Positions 10,601 to 20,967 of a DNA stretch of 64,000 nt are shown here, one piece after another. The DNA is from Achatina immaculata (lineage: Eukaryota > Mollusca > Gastropoda > Stylommatophora > Achatinidae): assembly GCA_009760885.1 (NCBI GenBank), contig CM019703.1:12756459-12820458 (forward strand), read 5' to 3'. Position 1 is the stretch's first letter. Each line of letters begins with the position of its first letter. A program made the translations under genes and the position numbers. Under the pieces are notes generated by a model. It was not told the origin of the DNA. It did no database searches and saw nothing but the letters and a program-made list of their open reading frames with translations.

Positions 10601-12901
10601 TGGCATCCCTACAGTGAGGACAGTGAGGACAGATGCTGGCATCCCTACAGTGAGGACAGTGAGGACAGATGCTGGCATCCCTACAGTGAGGACAGATGCT
10701 GGCATCCCTACAGTGAGGACAGATGCTGGCATCCCTACAGTGAGGACAGATGCTGGCATCCCTACAGTGAGGACAGATTCTGGCATCCCTACAGTGAGGA
10801 CAGATTCTGGCATCCCTACAGTGAGGACAGTGAGGACAGATGCTGGCATCCCTACAGTGAGGACAGGTGCTGGCATTCCTACAGTGAGGACAGATTCTGG
10901 CATCCCTACAGTGAGGATAGGTGCTGGCATCCCTACAGTGAGGACAGATTCTGGCATCCCTACAGTGAGCCTACAGTGAGGACAGATGCTGGCATCCCTA
11001 CAGTGAGGACAGATGCTGGCATCCCTACAGTGAGGACAGATTCTGGCATCCCTACAATGAGGACAGTGAGGACAGATTCTGGCATCCCTACAGTGAGGAC
11101 AGGTGCTGGCATCCCTACAGTGAGGACAGATTCTGGCATCCCTACAGTGAGGATAGGTGCTGGCATCCCTACAGTGAGGACAGATTCTGGCATCCCTACA
11201 GTGAGGATAGGTGCTGGCATCCCTACAGTGAGGACAGATGCTGGCATCCCTACAGTGAGGACAGATTCTGGCATCCCTACAGTGAGGACAGATGCTGGCA
11301 TCCCTACAGTGAGGACAGATGCTGGCATCCCTACAGTGAGGACAGATTCTGGCATCCCTACAGTGAGGACAGATTCTGGCATCCCTACAGTGAGGACAGA
11401 TGCTGGCATCCCTACAGTGAGGACAGGTGCTGGCATTCCTACAGTGAGGACAGATTCTGGCATCCCTACAGTGAGGACAGATTCTGGCATCCCTACAGTG
11501 AGGACAGATGCTGGCATCCCTACAGTGAGGACAGGTGCTGGCATTCCTACAGTGAGGACAGATTCTGGCATCCCTACAGTGAGGACAGATTCTGGCATCC
11601 CTACAGTGAGGACAGTGAGGACAGATTCTGGCATCCCTACAGTGAGGACAGGTGCTGGCATCCCTACAGTGAGGACAGATTCTGGCATCCCTACAGTGAG
11701 GACAGATGCTGGCATCCCTACAGTGAGGACAGTGAGGACAGATTCTGGCATCCCTACAGTGAGGACAGGTGCTGGCATTCCTACAGTGAGGACAGATTCT
11801 GGCATCCCTACAGTGAGGACAGATGCTGGCATCCCTACAGTGAGGACAGTGAGGACAGATGCTGGCATCCCTACAGTGAGGACAGATTCTGGCATCCCTA
11901 CAGTGAGGACAGTGAGGACAGATTCTTGCATCCCTACAGTGAGGACAGATTCTGGCATCCCTACAGTGAGGACAGTGAGGACAGATTCTGGCATCCCTAC
12001 AGTGAGGACAGTGAGGACAGATTCTGGCATCCCTACAGTGAGGACAGTGAGGACAGATTCTGGCATCCCTACAGTGAGGACAGTGAGGACAGATTCTGGC
12101 ATCCCTACAGTGAGGACAGTGAGGACAGATTCTGGCATCCCTACAGTGAGGACAGATTCTGGCATCCCTACAGTGAGGACAGTGAGGACAGATGCTGGCA
12201 TCCCTACAGTGAGGACAGATTCTGGCATCCCTACAGTGAGAACAGATTCTGGCATCCCTACAGTGAGGACAGTGAGGACAGATTCTGGCATCCCTACAGT
12301 GAGGACAGATTCTGGCATCCCTACAGTGAGGACAGATTCTGGCATCCCTACAGTGAGGACAGTGAGGACAGATGCTGGCATCCCTACAGTGAGGACAGAT
12401 TCTGGCATCCCTACAGTGAGGACAGATGCTGGCATCCCTACAGTGAGGACAGATGCTGGCATTCCTACAGTGAGGACAGATGCTGGCATCCCTACAGTGA
12501 GGACAGATGCTGGCATTCCTACAGCGAGGACAGATGCTGGCATCCCTACAGTGAGGACAGATTCTGGCATTCCTACAGTGAGAACAGATGCTGGCATCCC
12601 TACAGTGAGGACAGATGCTGGCATCCCTACAGTGAGGACAGATGCTGGCATCCCTACAGTGAGGATAGGTGCTGGCATCCCTACAGTGAGGACAGATGCT
12701 GGCATCCCTACAGTGAGGACAGATGCTGGCATCCCTACAGTGAGGACAGATGCTGGCATCCCTACAGTGAGAACAGATGCTGGCATCCCTACAGTGAGGA
12801 CAGGTGCTGGCATCCCTACAGTGAGGATAGGTGCTGGCATCCCTACAGTGAGGATAGGTGCTGGCATCCCTACAGCGAGGATAGTTGCTGGCATCCCTAC
12901 C
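10598..12901. repeat. 27-bp minisatellite, ~2.3 kb
   Basis: About 80 units of 27 bp containing 'ggcatccctacagtgaggac'. A 9-bp segment, agtgaggac, is often doubled, making 36-bp variants that cluster between about 11590 and 12370. A second polymorphism is agaTTctgg versus agaTGctgg versus aggTGctgg. Both unit sizes are multiples of three and lack stops in several frames, so long frames open on both strands (797 codons plus, 644 codons minus). These have 9-residue repeats such as TVRTDAGIP. I treat them as artefacts. Confidence 0.97.
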
Positions 12902-13044
12902 TCAAATGTTGTAGTGGCCTAGAAATGTGAAGGCTCTAACACTTCACACCACTACGGCATGAAAGTTCTACGGGATATAAAGAGACTGCTCACGGTCTCA
13001 TATGATACTCACATCAGACCTACACTGACGTTATGGTTAGAGAA

Positions 13045-13315
13045 AAATATCATCATCATCATCATCATCGTCACGTCCCATGCGTAGGCGGTCATACACC
13101 TTCACAAATCTCTGCCCTTGACATTTCTGGGTAAGTGTGTTGCTGATGTCCTTCCATGCCACAGTGTCAGGCCTTCTAACGTCTGTTAACTCGGTTGTCC
13201 TCTGTCTCTTTGCCTTTAGTTTAGCCTATTGTTATGATGTTTTCCAGTTCCTCCCTTCTCATCGCATGCCCCGGGAGTGATGATTGCATTTTCTTTGTCT
13301 TTGTTATTATAAATA
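13045..13315 (-). pseudogene. RTE-like LINE 3' fragment, separate subfamily (D)
   Basis: On the minus strand a broken frame gives GHAMRREELENIIT, a basic linker, and a W-K/C-G-M-E-G-H-Q-Q-H-T-like ending, followed by (ATG)n at 13049-13068. This is the usual end of RTE-type elements, but the sequence differs from family A. Several stops and shifts are present. Confidence 0.55.
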
Positions 13316-13539
13316 AGGAAAGATAGAGAAATATATAACAAGAAAAATGACAACTATCGTTATTATTACAAGCGATGAAGCTACTATAACTGTGTATAAT
13401 TCGTCTCGTGTGGTTGAATTTTAATAGTAAACTAGTGTTCTTTACTCTTCTGGCCTTCTAATAAATATCTGTATTTTTGTTTAGAAAAGGTAGAACCCAG
13501 TTTTAATTCCATTATGACATTTTAAGGATACGGTATTAT

Positions 13540-14445
13540 GTATGTATTTCCAAAGATTTACTTATTTAACTTGTATACTGAAAATATAATGAGGAATGTT
13601 AGAGAAGAAAAAGACTATTACGATGCCACAACAGTTGGAGGTTATGAGATACCAGAGATTAGATCTGCTGGTGACACGGTATTACTGTCCACAACACAAA
13701 AAAGAAATGGAAAAACTAATTATGTCAGTCCGTAAGAACAGTAAAGAGCAAAACATTTATATTAATGCAAAGAAAACTAAACTGCTGACAGATGACAAAA
13801 CAAATAAGGCAGTTGAAATATATATATAATTGAGGAAAGATTGGAAGAGGTGGAGGGTTTTGAAGATCTTAGATCATTACTGACTAATAATGGAGATACA
13901 AAGAGGGATATTAAAAGGAGGACATCTATTGCACTTCAAAAAGTAAAACAACTAAAGAAGCTGTGGAGAGGAACAGACAGAACTACAAAAATAAGATTTT
14001 TAAGGGCATGCATCTTTCCCATCGCAACATATGCCTGTGAGACCTGGACACTTAACAAAACAGCTGAGAAACACATAAATGCCTTTGAATGTAAATGCTA
14101 CAGAAAAGTCTTTCAGATATCATGGACACAAAAAAGAAGAAATTTATCCGTACTACAAGAACCTAATATTGAAGAAGGCTGGCTAGTAAAGAGGATTAAA
14201 CAGAGAAAACTTACATATGTTTGACATATTAGTCGTCGTGATAATTTAGAGAAGACCGTATTGGAATGGTGCATAATGGGAAAAGAAAGAGAGGAAGACC
14301 AAGGTGAAGATGGCTGCAAGACATCAAAGACAATCTGCAAATGGATGCATCAGTAGCAGAGCATCTTGCTTAAAACCGAGTGGCCTACATGAGAGCTGTT
14401 GGGGAGGCAAAGTTCGACAAGGAACATGCAGATGACTGACTGACT
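13540..14445 (+). pseudogene. RTE-like LINE family B, RT palm to 3' end (B3)
   Basis: Longest family B copy. The first frame has YLFNLYTENIMRNV and, at 13667-13678, the RT motif C region as A-G-D-T where active elements have A-D-D-T, so a catalytic aspartate is lost. A frameshift leads to VRKNSKEQNIYINAKKTK. The third frame has ATYACETWTLNKTAEKHI and the C-terminal domain. A stop at 14222 interrupts the 'GHI-R-D-NLEKTVLE' segment. It ends in ACATGCAGATGACTGACTGAC. Confidence 0.85.
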
Positions 14446-14576
14446 TCCTAGACCTTGTATTATAATAACTGTTTTCCTTTGTTACTGGCCTGGCATGCTC
14501 CAGAAAACCCACCTGCTACAAGAGTTCTTCACTGACGTTAGGTTAGAGAAAGATATAAGAAGAAAAATAACAACTA

Positions 14577-15215
14577 TCTTATATCTTATCTTATATCTTA
14601 TATCCTTCCCGTGCCGTTAGACGTCACATAGGGCTCGCAAAGTAGTTCGCCAATTTTTCCTGTCTTCGGCGAGTCTCTCAACCTCAACAAAGGATTTTAT
14701 GCCTGTTAACTTGGCCTCTCTTAATAATGTTCTCTTCAGAGTTTCACGCGGTCTGCCCCTTTTTCTTCGGCCTGTTGTGTTCCACTTGATAGCTTGTTTT
14801 GGGATTCTCTGCTCATTTCTTCTCATCAAGTGGCCAACATATGTCCATCTCCTTTTCCTGATCACCCGTGAGACTGGTTGTTGTTCAGTCATCTGTCTTA
14901 TCTCTGCATTGTTCTTGAATTCATTCCACTTGATGCAGAGTATTTTCCTTAGGCATTTGTTTTCAAAAGAGTCCAATTTCTTTTCTATTTCTTTAGTTGT
15001 TTTCCAGCTTTCGCATGCATAAATGAGGGTGGATATTACATTTGAATTGAATAGTCTTAACTTGGTTTTTGTGCTTATAACTTTTGAATTCCATATGTTC
15101 TCAAGATTCTTGAAGATTGATGCTGCTTTTGCAATTCTGATCCTAACTTCCTTTCTAGTGTCACCATCCTGGTCTATGTAGCTGCCAAGGTATGCAAATT
15201 GATTGACTATCGTTA
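14577..15215 (-). pseudogene. RTE-like LINE family C, C-terminal domain (C1)
   Basis: The minus-strand frame 15303-14617 is open for 228 codons, but homology to the other copies starts only at VNQFAYLGSYIDQDGDTRKE (about 15212). The upstream residues are flanking DNA. The rest reads STLIYACESW, LRKILCIKWNEFKNNAEI, VGHLMRRNEQRIPKQAIKW, RKRGRPRETLKRTLLREAK and ends RTTLRALCDV. This is the complete post-RT domain of an RTE-like LINE, with the RT missing. The 3' tail (14577-14608) is made of TTATATCT-type repeats. Confidence 0.85.
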
Positions 15216-15507
15216 TAGCACAATTACTATGAGCTATAAAGTTACTATTAATGTGCAAAATTTGGACACACATGCTCAATACTATTTCCATCAACAAAGC
15301 CACGTTAACCTTCCCTAATTTCTGCTTGTATCTAATATAGCAGTCTGAAGTTAATGATCCTTGAACGGTGCATTATATGGGTCATTAATTTCAAAGTACT
15401 TTTTGTATTGCCCGTACTATTCTGCAGCTCATCAGGTGGTTTCTCGGTCTACCAGAGTCCGGGCTTCGAGTCATTGTTAATATGTTAATATTTTTATTTC
15501 CCTATTA

Positions 15508-15660
15508 TCTAGGCCAGTTGTTCCCAACCTGTGGACCATGGGCGCTTCGGGCCGCATTATCAGGTGGTCCACTGCTGCGTTATCAATTTGGTTTTTAGTG
15601 GCAGCTGTTGAAAAAGAGCAATTCACAGTTCACTACTTATCTTCTGGTGGTCCGTAACTT
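15508..15660 (+). mobile_element. hAT-like non-autonomous element, one end
   Basis: Starts 'ccagttgttcccaacctgtg', resembling hAT terminal repeats (CAGTGGTTCYCAA). A GC-rich 'ggaccatgggcg' segment follows. No matching right end is seen. Confidence 0.35.
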
Positions 15661-15847
15661 AATACACTCAATTTACGCGGGCTTCAATAGCACAGATTCA
15701 GACAACGAGGATCAGAAGTACATTTTTTTTAAAATTCAAGTTTGAATTAAATTCAAATTAACATTAAATTCAAGACTGGTAAAAGCGCAAAAATTTGAAG
15801 TTGGTTATTTAGTAATAACACATTATTACACTGCGCATTACGTTTTA

Positions 15848-15972
15848 AAACGGCCGCGGGGTCCACCCAGCCTCTAAAAATAGGTACCTGAGAAATCTGA
15901 GAAGATAAAGCGGCCAGGCGTGATACTGATCATATCATACAGTTCGAACGTCCTATTTCCAATATGCCTTAA
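15848..15972 (+). mobile_element. SINE-2 body fragment
   Basis: Contains 'ggggtccacccagcctctaa', 'taggtacctgagaaatctga' and 'gcggccaggcgtgatactga' of SINE-2, without the tRNA-like head. It ends beside the tail of the family B copy. Confidence 0.7.
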
Positions 15973-15973
15973 T

Positions 15974-16412
15974 GTCATTCATTCATTCATTTGCATGTCC
16001 TTTGCGGAACTTTGCCTCCCTAACAGCTTTCCTATAAGCCTCTCGGTTGTGAGCAAGATGGCCTGCTGCTAATGCATCTATTCGCCTTGGTCTTCCTCTC
16101 TTTCTTTTTCCTATTATGTACCGTTCCAAGACGGTCTTCTCTAGATTATCATGACGTTTAATGTGTCCAAAATATTTAAGTTTTCTCACTTTAATCCTCT
16201 TTACTAGCCAGCCTTCTTCAATATTAAGTTATTGTAGTATGGATATATTTCTTCATTTTTGTGTCCATGATATTTGAAGAACTCTTCTGTAGCATTTACA
16301 TTCAAATGCATTTTGTTAAGTGTCCAGGTCTCGCATGCATATGTTGCGATGGGAGAGATGCATGCCCTTAAAAATCTTATTTTTGTAGTTCTGTCTGCTC
16401 CTCTCTTAATGG
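15974..16412 (-). pseudogene. RTE-like LINE family B, 3' part (B4)
   Basis: Minus strand: MRKLKYFGHIKRHDNLEKTV, a RGRPR linker, then DALAAGHLAHNREAYRKAV and FRKGHANE, ending in GAATGAATGAATG (15974-15990). The upstream half (16204-16412) holds RTTKIRFLRACISPIATYAC in another frame, so one frameshift separates the two. 5'-truncated at about 16412. Confidence 0.85.
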
Positions 16413-16712
16413 CGTGGAAACGGGAATTTCTTGATCTGTGGTAAACTTTCAGGTCTTCAATACAGTGTGTACTGTACTGTGTGTACAGATGTACATGTAC
16501 AGTATGTACGAAAACAAGTTTGTAATGGTTGAAAAAAAGGAAATGATTACATTGTTGGTGATGTGTATGTAGTTTACCGTACTTTATCCGGCCTACGATG
16601 GTTGCTTCTGCCACGAACTTGTACATACTTGTTTGTTTTATTATTTTCCAAACAATACATACAATGTGCATAATATTTACATTGTATTAGGGTTTTGTAA
16701 GTAATCTAGGCA

Positions 16713-16727
16713 TGATTTAAATTATAC
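16713..16727. other. Left target-site duplication of the Penelope-like element
   Basis: The 15-mer tgatttaaattatac is repeated exactly at 19653-19667, immediately outside the right pLTR. Confidence 0.8.
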
Positions 16728-16772
16728 AGATAAAAGGGATGGCGACTGCAGTAAAACTGGTTAATATAAATA

Positions 16773-17013
16773 AGGTAGATAGAGGTGTATGGTGCAGTTT
16801 TACAAAGTGAGGGAGGAAGTGAGCAAGGTGAGAAAAAAACGAATATAAAGTATGAGAATGTATAAATGAAAAACATACAACATCCGATATTTCGGCGTGA
16901 GCCTTATTCGAGGATACATGCAAAACAAAATACAAACATATATAACTTATCTGAAGCGTCTTGCTCTCAGTAAAGCGGAAATGTGTGTGGAAGGAGGAGG
17001 AAGAAAAAAAACG
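16773..17013 (-). repeat. Left pLTR (inverted)
   Basis: Near-identical inverted copy of 19410-19652. It contains the 'atccgatatttcggcgtgag' hairpin-prone core and runs to the GAAGAAAAAAAACG stretch. Translating across it adds about 16 spurious residues to the start of the RT frame. Confidence 0.9.
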
Positions 17014-19087
17014 CAGACTGCGTTTAAAGTTCCATTTCCAAGACGCGTCCCAACCTTCATCATCCCAATCCACCTCCGATGATGACCCTTTCTCTCGCTT
17101 CTCCAAACAACCATCCACCTGGACACCTTCAGCAGGAGCGTCTCGTGCCTTGGACCTCTACATTGATCACACTCTCTACGAAATCTGCAAGCTTCGCCTT
17201 CCCCGTGTACGACACTCGAACCTGACCCCCGGGGAGCAACGCCCACTTTCTCAACTTCAGCGTAGGCGAGATATCGTGATCAAGAGTGCAGACAAGGGCG
17301 GGGCTATTGTTTGTTGGAAGAAAGAATTGTACATCCAGGAGGCCATGGGCCAGCTGAACAACACTAAATTTTATGCCTCTCGCCCTCATGATCCGACTCT
17401 GGGCAACAACCACCATGTTCGTGACACGATCAACGAACTCATCCACAAGACCAAGTCTGGTCTTTCTCCCTCGGCTACACATCTTCACATCCGCGACAGC
17501 TGCTTAGGGAAACCATCTTTTTATCTACTCCCTAAGATTCACAAACCAGGAAACCCAGGAAGGCCCATAGTGTCTGCTTGTTCCTGCCCTACGGAACAAA
17601 TCTCTGATTTTCTTGACAGCATCTTTCAACCTCTGGTCACTAGTCTGCCCACTTATCTCAAGGACACCAATCATGCTCTCATTACCTTTGAGACCCTTAC
17701 ACTCCTGCCTGGTCATACCTACCGTATCTTCACCCTTGATGTAGTATCCTTATACACATCCATCCCACATGACCAGGGACTTCAGGCCGTCAAGTTCTTT
17801 CTGAACAAAAGACGCAATCCCTCTATTCCTACTTCTACTATTATGCGCCTTACACAACTTGTCCTCCAACTCAATTCTTTTGAATTCAATGGCCTTTACT
17901 TTGACCAGATTAGTGGTGTAGCCATGGGTACCAAGATGGGCCCCAGCTACGCGTGTCTGTTCATGGGCCACTTCGAACACAAGATTCTGAGAGCCTTTAG
18001 AGGCCCTTTTCCCGCCTTCTATAGACGCTACATAGACGATGGCATTGGGATCACATCAATGCCAGAGGAAGACTTTAACAACTTTATCAGTTTTGTTAAA
18101 GAATACAATCCTGTCATTTCTTTCACCTCCCATATCTCTGCTACTTCCGCTAACTTTCTTGACATTGCCGTCACTATCGGCCCTTCCGGGCTTACTACTT
18201 CTATCCACTATAAACCTACAGACTCTCACAGCTACCTCCTGTACTCTTCCTCCCATCCCAGATCGTGTAAGGACTCTATTCCTTTTTCCCAGCTTCTTAG
18301 GTTGCGGCGTTTGTGTAAGGAGGATTTGGATTTCCAGGATCAAGGCCACAAATTACTAGATTTCTTCCGTCAACGCGGCTATCCAGACCACGTTCTCTCG
18401 TCATCTTGGAACCGCATTAGCCACATATCGCGGCAACAAGCCCTCACCCCTAAACCGCACTGTAGCTCGGACAGAGTGAAACTAGTACTCACGTACCACC
18501 CTCATAGCTTGGCAGTTAAAAACATACTGTTTCGCCATCTCCATCTCCTCCAGACCGAGCCTGAGACACGTGAACTTTTTGGGGAACCCCCATTGGTGGC
18601 CTACAGACGGGACAAGAACCTCAGGGACCTTTTAGTTCGTAGTCATCTTAAGACAGATGACACTTTTTATGGTACCAGACGTTGTGGACGCCGTAGATGC
18701 AACACTTGTCCGTTTGTTGTCGAGGCCAGCCAGATCTCTTTCCCTAAATCCACGTTATCAGTACAGGAGGGTTTCACCTGCACTTCACGAAATGTCATTT
18801 ATGTTATCATGTGCAAACGGTGCGGTTTGAAGTACATAGGGGAAACTGGCTTACGGTTAGGAGATCGATTTCGCCAGCATCTCAATGATATTTCTAAGAG
18901 GGCCTGGACACCTGTGGCTAAACATTTTTGCCTTGGTAACCACAGGGGCAAACAGGACATTTCGGTTAGTGCGATCCGCTCTTGTTCCGCAGATGTACGA
19001 TCTCGGAGGGTCCTAGAACAGCGCCTTATTTTCCAGACTGGCTGTCTCCACCCAGCTGGAATTAACAATGTCTTCAGCTTTCTGTAA
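16961..19087 (+). CDS. Penelope-like reverse transcriptase with C-terminal GIY-YIG endonuclease
   Basis: The open frame starts at TTG 16961, just after an in-frame TGA at 16952, and ends at TAA 19085-19087 (708 codons). There is no ATG before residue 129. Residues 1 to about 16 come from the inverted pLTR; recognisable homology begins near residue 18 (RRLRLKFHF). RT motifs in order: SADKGGAIV (109-117), FYLLPKIHKPGNPGRPIVSA, TLDVVSLYTSIPHDQGL, GVAMGTKMGPSYACLFMG, catalytic YIDD (357-360), and FLDIAVTI. A linker Cx4CxxC lies at 575-583. The GIY-YIG domain follows (YVI 614-616, YIG 625-627, then R in RLGDRF and E in RVLEQR). The RT copies the element RNA and the nuclease nicks target DNA. The N-terminal ~80-100 residues usual in fish and invertebrate relatives are missing, so this copy is probably not autonomous although its catalytic residues are intact. 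Confidence 0.9.
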   Translation: MLSVKRKCVWKEEEEKKRRLRLKFHFQDASQPSSSQSTSDDDPFSRFSKQPSTWTPSAGASRALDLYIDHTLYEICKLRLPRVRHSNLTPGEQRPLSQLQRRRDIVIKSADKGGAIVCWKKELYIQEAMGQLNNTKFYASRPHDPTLGNNHHVRDTINELIHKTKSGLSPSATHLHIRDSCLGKPSFYLLPKIHKPGNPGRPIVSACSCPTEQISDFLDSIFQPLVTSLPTYLKDTNHALITFETLTLLPGHTYRIFTLDVVSLYTSIPHDQGLQAVKFFLNKRRNPSIPTSTIMRLTQLVLQLNSFEFNGLYFDQISGVAMGTKMGPSYACLFMGHFEHKILRAFRGPFPAFYRRYIDDGIGITSMPEEDFNNFISFVKEYNPVISFTSHISATSANFLDIAVTIGPSGLTTSIHYKPTDSHSYLLYSSSHPRSCKDSIPFSQLLRLRRLCKEDLDFQDQGHKLLDFFRQRGYPDHVLSSSWNRISHISRQQALTPKPHCSSDRVKLVLTYHPHSLAVKNILFRHLHLLQTEPETRELFGEPPLVAYRRDKNLRDLLVRSHLKTDDTFYGTRRCGRRRCNTCPFVVEASQISFPKSTLSVQEGFTCTSRNVIYVIMCKRCGLKYIGETGLRLGDRFRQHLNDISKRAWTPVAKHFCLGNHRGKQDISVSAIRSCSADVRSRRVLEQRLIFQTGCLHPAGINNVFSFL

Positions 19088-19409
19088 CTTCTTTATTTTT
19101 CCACTGGCCTTTTTTATACTCTCTTTCTCTATGCTACCCCTCCCTACCACCATCCTATTTCCTTCTCTGCCAACATATTGGTCTTGTCCCATTCACCAGT
19201 TTTACATTTCCTCCCTGTAGGTGTTTAAGTTCTTCATTCATTATCCCTCGCGTCCTCTTTTCTCTCCCCTTCCCCCCCCCCACACCTCTAGCGGCCATCA
19301 TGTTTCTATTGCCTTCCCCCAACCCCTTTCTCCCACTTGTTCTCCTCCTCTCTCTCCGCTTCTTCGCTATGATTGGCTATATCGGGAATCTTTTGTCCGT
19401 AGGCAACAG

Positions 19410-19652
19410 TTTTTTTTTCCCTCCTCCTCCTTCTTCCACACACATTTCCGCTTTACTGAGAGCAAAATGCTTCAGATAATTTATATATGTTTGTATTTTG
19501 TTTTGCATGTATCCTCGAATAAGGCTCACGCCGAAATATCGGATGTTGTATGTTTTTCATTTATACATTCTCATACTTTATATTCGTTTTTTTCTCACCT
19601 TGCTCACTTCCTCCCTCACTTTGTAAAACTGCACCATACACCTCTATCTACC
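19410..19652 (+). repeat. Right pLTR
   Basis: Sense-orientation pLTR. It includes 'ataaggctcacgccgaaata', where AGGC and GCC can form a short stem followed by GAAA. This resembles stem II and the GAAA box of hammerhead ribozymes known from Penelope-like pLTRs, but the CUGANGA box is degenerate. Confidence 0.85.
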
Positions 19653-19667
19653 TGATTTAAATTATAC
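19653..19667. other. Right target-site duplication
   Basis: Exact repeat of 16713-16727. Confidence 0.8.
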
Positions 19668-19824
19668 GAGAGGATATGGGAGTTATAAGCCATCTTATTC
19701 AAGGGACTTGGACTACACAGAATTTGCCAATAGTGCAAGGTGTGTAGGAACCAAATACTGCGGAAAGTCAAGGTCCGGATGTAGTTAGTTACACAATTTA
19801 CCCAGAGATGAGAACGCTGTCCGA

Positions 19825-20155
19825 TCTGGTAATCAGCGACCCATGGTTGACATGCTAGCGTCATGGTTGGCGAACCATGGCCCACCAAGACCCTGCTCCC
19901 ATCTCTCCGTTGATACACCCAGAAACGGGCCTAGCTTGGCTAACGGGACAGGGATCGTCAAAGTTCGCAGGACGGTGAAGTCTGCTAGAACAGTTTTACA
20001 CACCCCATGCTTTGTAAGTTCAACCAAGGGGCTGAAAAAATTCCTCTGTAACATGCTGTCAATCCAACACGATGATCTGTCTCAACATCGTCGCCGCATC
20101 GGTTGCCCAGAACATCAGGCTCGCAGTTCCAGTGAGACAGAAGGAGAAGAAGAGT
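19825..20155 (+). mobile_element. Dispersed repeat Z, copy 3
   Basis: Good Z copy: 'aatcagcgacccatggttga', 'ctctccgttgata', 'gggcctagcttggctaacgg', 'aagtctgctagaacagtttt', 'ccgcatcggttgcccagaac', ending in GAAGGAGAAGAAG. No domain is recognised on either strand, although the minus strand stays open for 74 codons. Confidence 0.7.
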
Positions 20156-20389
20156 GGTTCTTGGACGTGGAAAACCTGGGAACCGCTTATCTAGTATACT
20201 TTATCTACTATTTTATCTTATTTTCTCCCTCCGTCCACAGACATTTGTTTAATCCAGTATGATATCACGTGTAAGTAGACATTCTCTATCTTAATACGTT
20301 GTTTCCCTATAACAGGACATGCCGAGCACCGAGTTTTTTTTTTTTAGAACTTTAATGCCTGGAACTACGAAGAAACATAAGAAAAGACA

Positions 20390-20585
20390 AAAAACAGCAC
20401 ACACAAGATTGTTGTGAAAGAATAGAAGGACATCAGAAGTGTGGAAGAGATAGTGAACTGTTTAAAGAAATGAAGACATTGACGAGAAATGTCACACCTA
20501 AGCTAAATGTAATTTGTGATGAGATGGGGAATACCTTGACAGAGACAGTGGAAATTCCGCAAAGGACATGCAAATGAATGAATGA
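20390..20585 (+). pseudogene. RTE-like LINE with internal deletion (B6)
   Basis: One frame reads CCERIEGHQKCGRDSELFKE and MKTLTRNVTPKLNVICDEMG then NTLTETVEI, matching the segment just upstream of the RT palm in RTE-type LINEs. At about 20550 it is joined directly to the last ~35 bp of family B (TTCCGCAAAGGACATGCAAA plus TGAATGAATGA). The whole RT catalytic core and C-terminus are deleted. Confidence 0.65.
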
Positions 20586-20967
20586 GTGCCTGGACAGGGA
20601 CGGCAGCTGGAATATAATCCAGTGCCTCCAGGTCGGGGAAACTGCGCCGCGTCACGCTGACCTTTCATGTTTATTTTTCCACCAATTATGTGTGAAGTTC
20701 TTAAATGGATGCGTGAAATTTCACAACTGTTGTCAACTATTTATGTGCTTTTAAATATGTATTGCCGACATTTGCTTTCACGTTTCAAAGAACTTTTCAT
20801 TGCCAATCATCGTCCTGTTAACATCACTTAGGGCGAAGAAGAAAGCTAAAAAAAAATAATAAATAAATAAGCAATGTCTAAAAAAGCAAAGAACAGTCGA
20901 TAATGAAGAAACAAACATCAAAAGGTGTGCAGAAAAATAGAAGAATAAAACAAACTCGATAAAGGAA

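Larger units (their letters stand above)
16728..19652 (+). mobile_element. Penelope-like retroelement, 5'-truncated, with inverted pLTRs
   Basis: A 2.9-kb insertion bounded by a perfect 15-bp duplication. In order it has a 45-bp left extension (16728-16772), a left pLTR in reverse orientation (16773-17013), the RT/GIY-YIG coding region, a pyrimidine-rich 3' region, and the right pLTR (19410-19652). The extension outside one pLTR and the inverted arrangement are known features of Penelope-like elements. The two pLTRs differ at only a few positions and the frame is open, so the insertion looks young. The coding region seems to lack the family's N-terminal segment, consistent with 5' truncation joined to an inverted pLTR. 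Confidence 0.88.

Noticed and set aside
10529..12922. 797-codon plus-strand and 644-codon minus-strand frames
   Set aside because: Produced by a 27-bp repeat lacking stops in several frames on both strands. No start context, domain or flanking exon supports a protein.
15983..16671. 155-codon minus-strand frame at 16204-16671 as one gene
   Set aside because: Only its C-terminal third matches LINE family B; the upstream part is flanking DNA read through.
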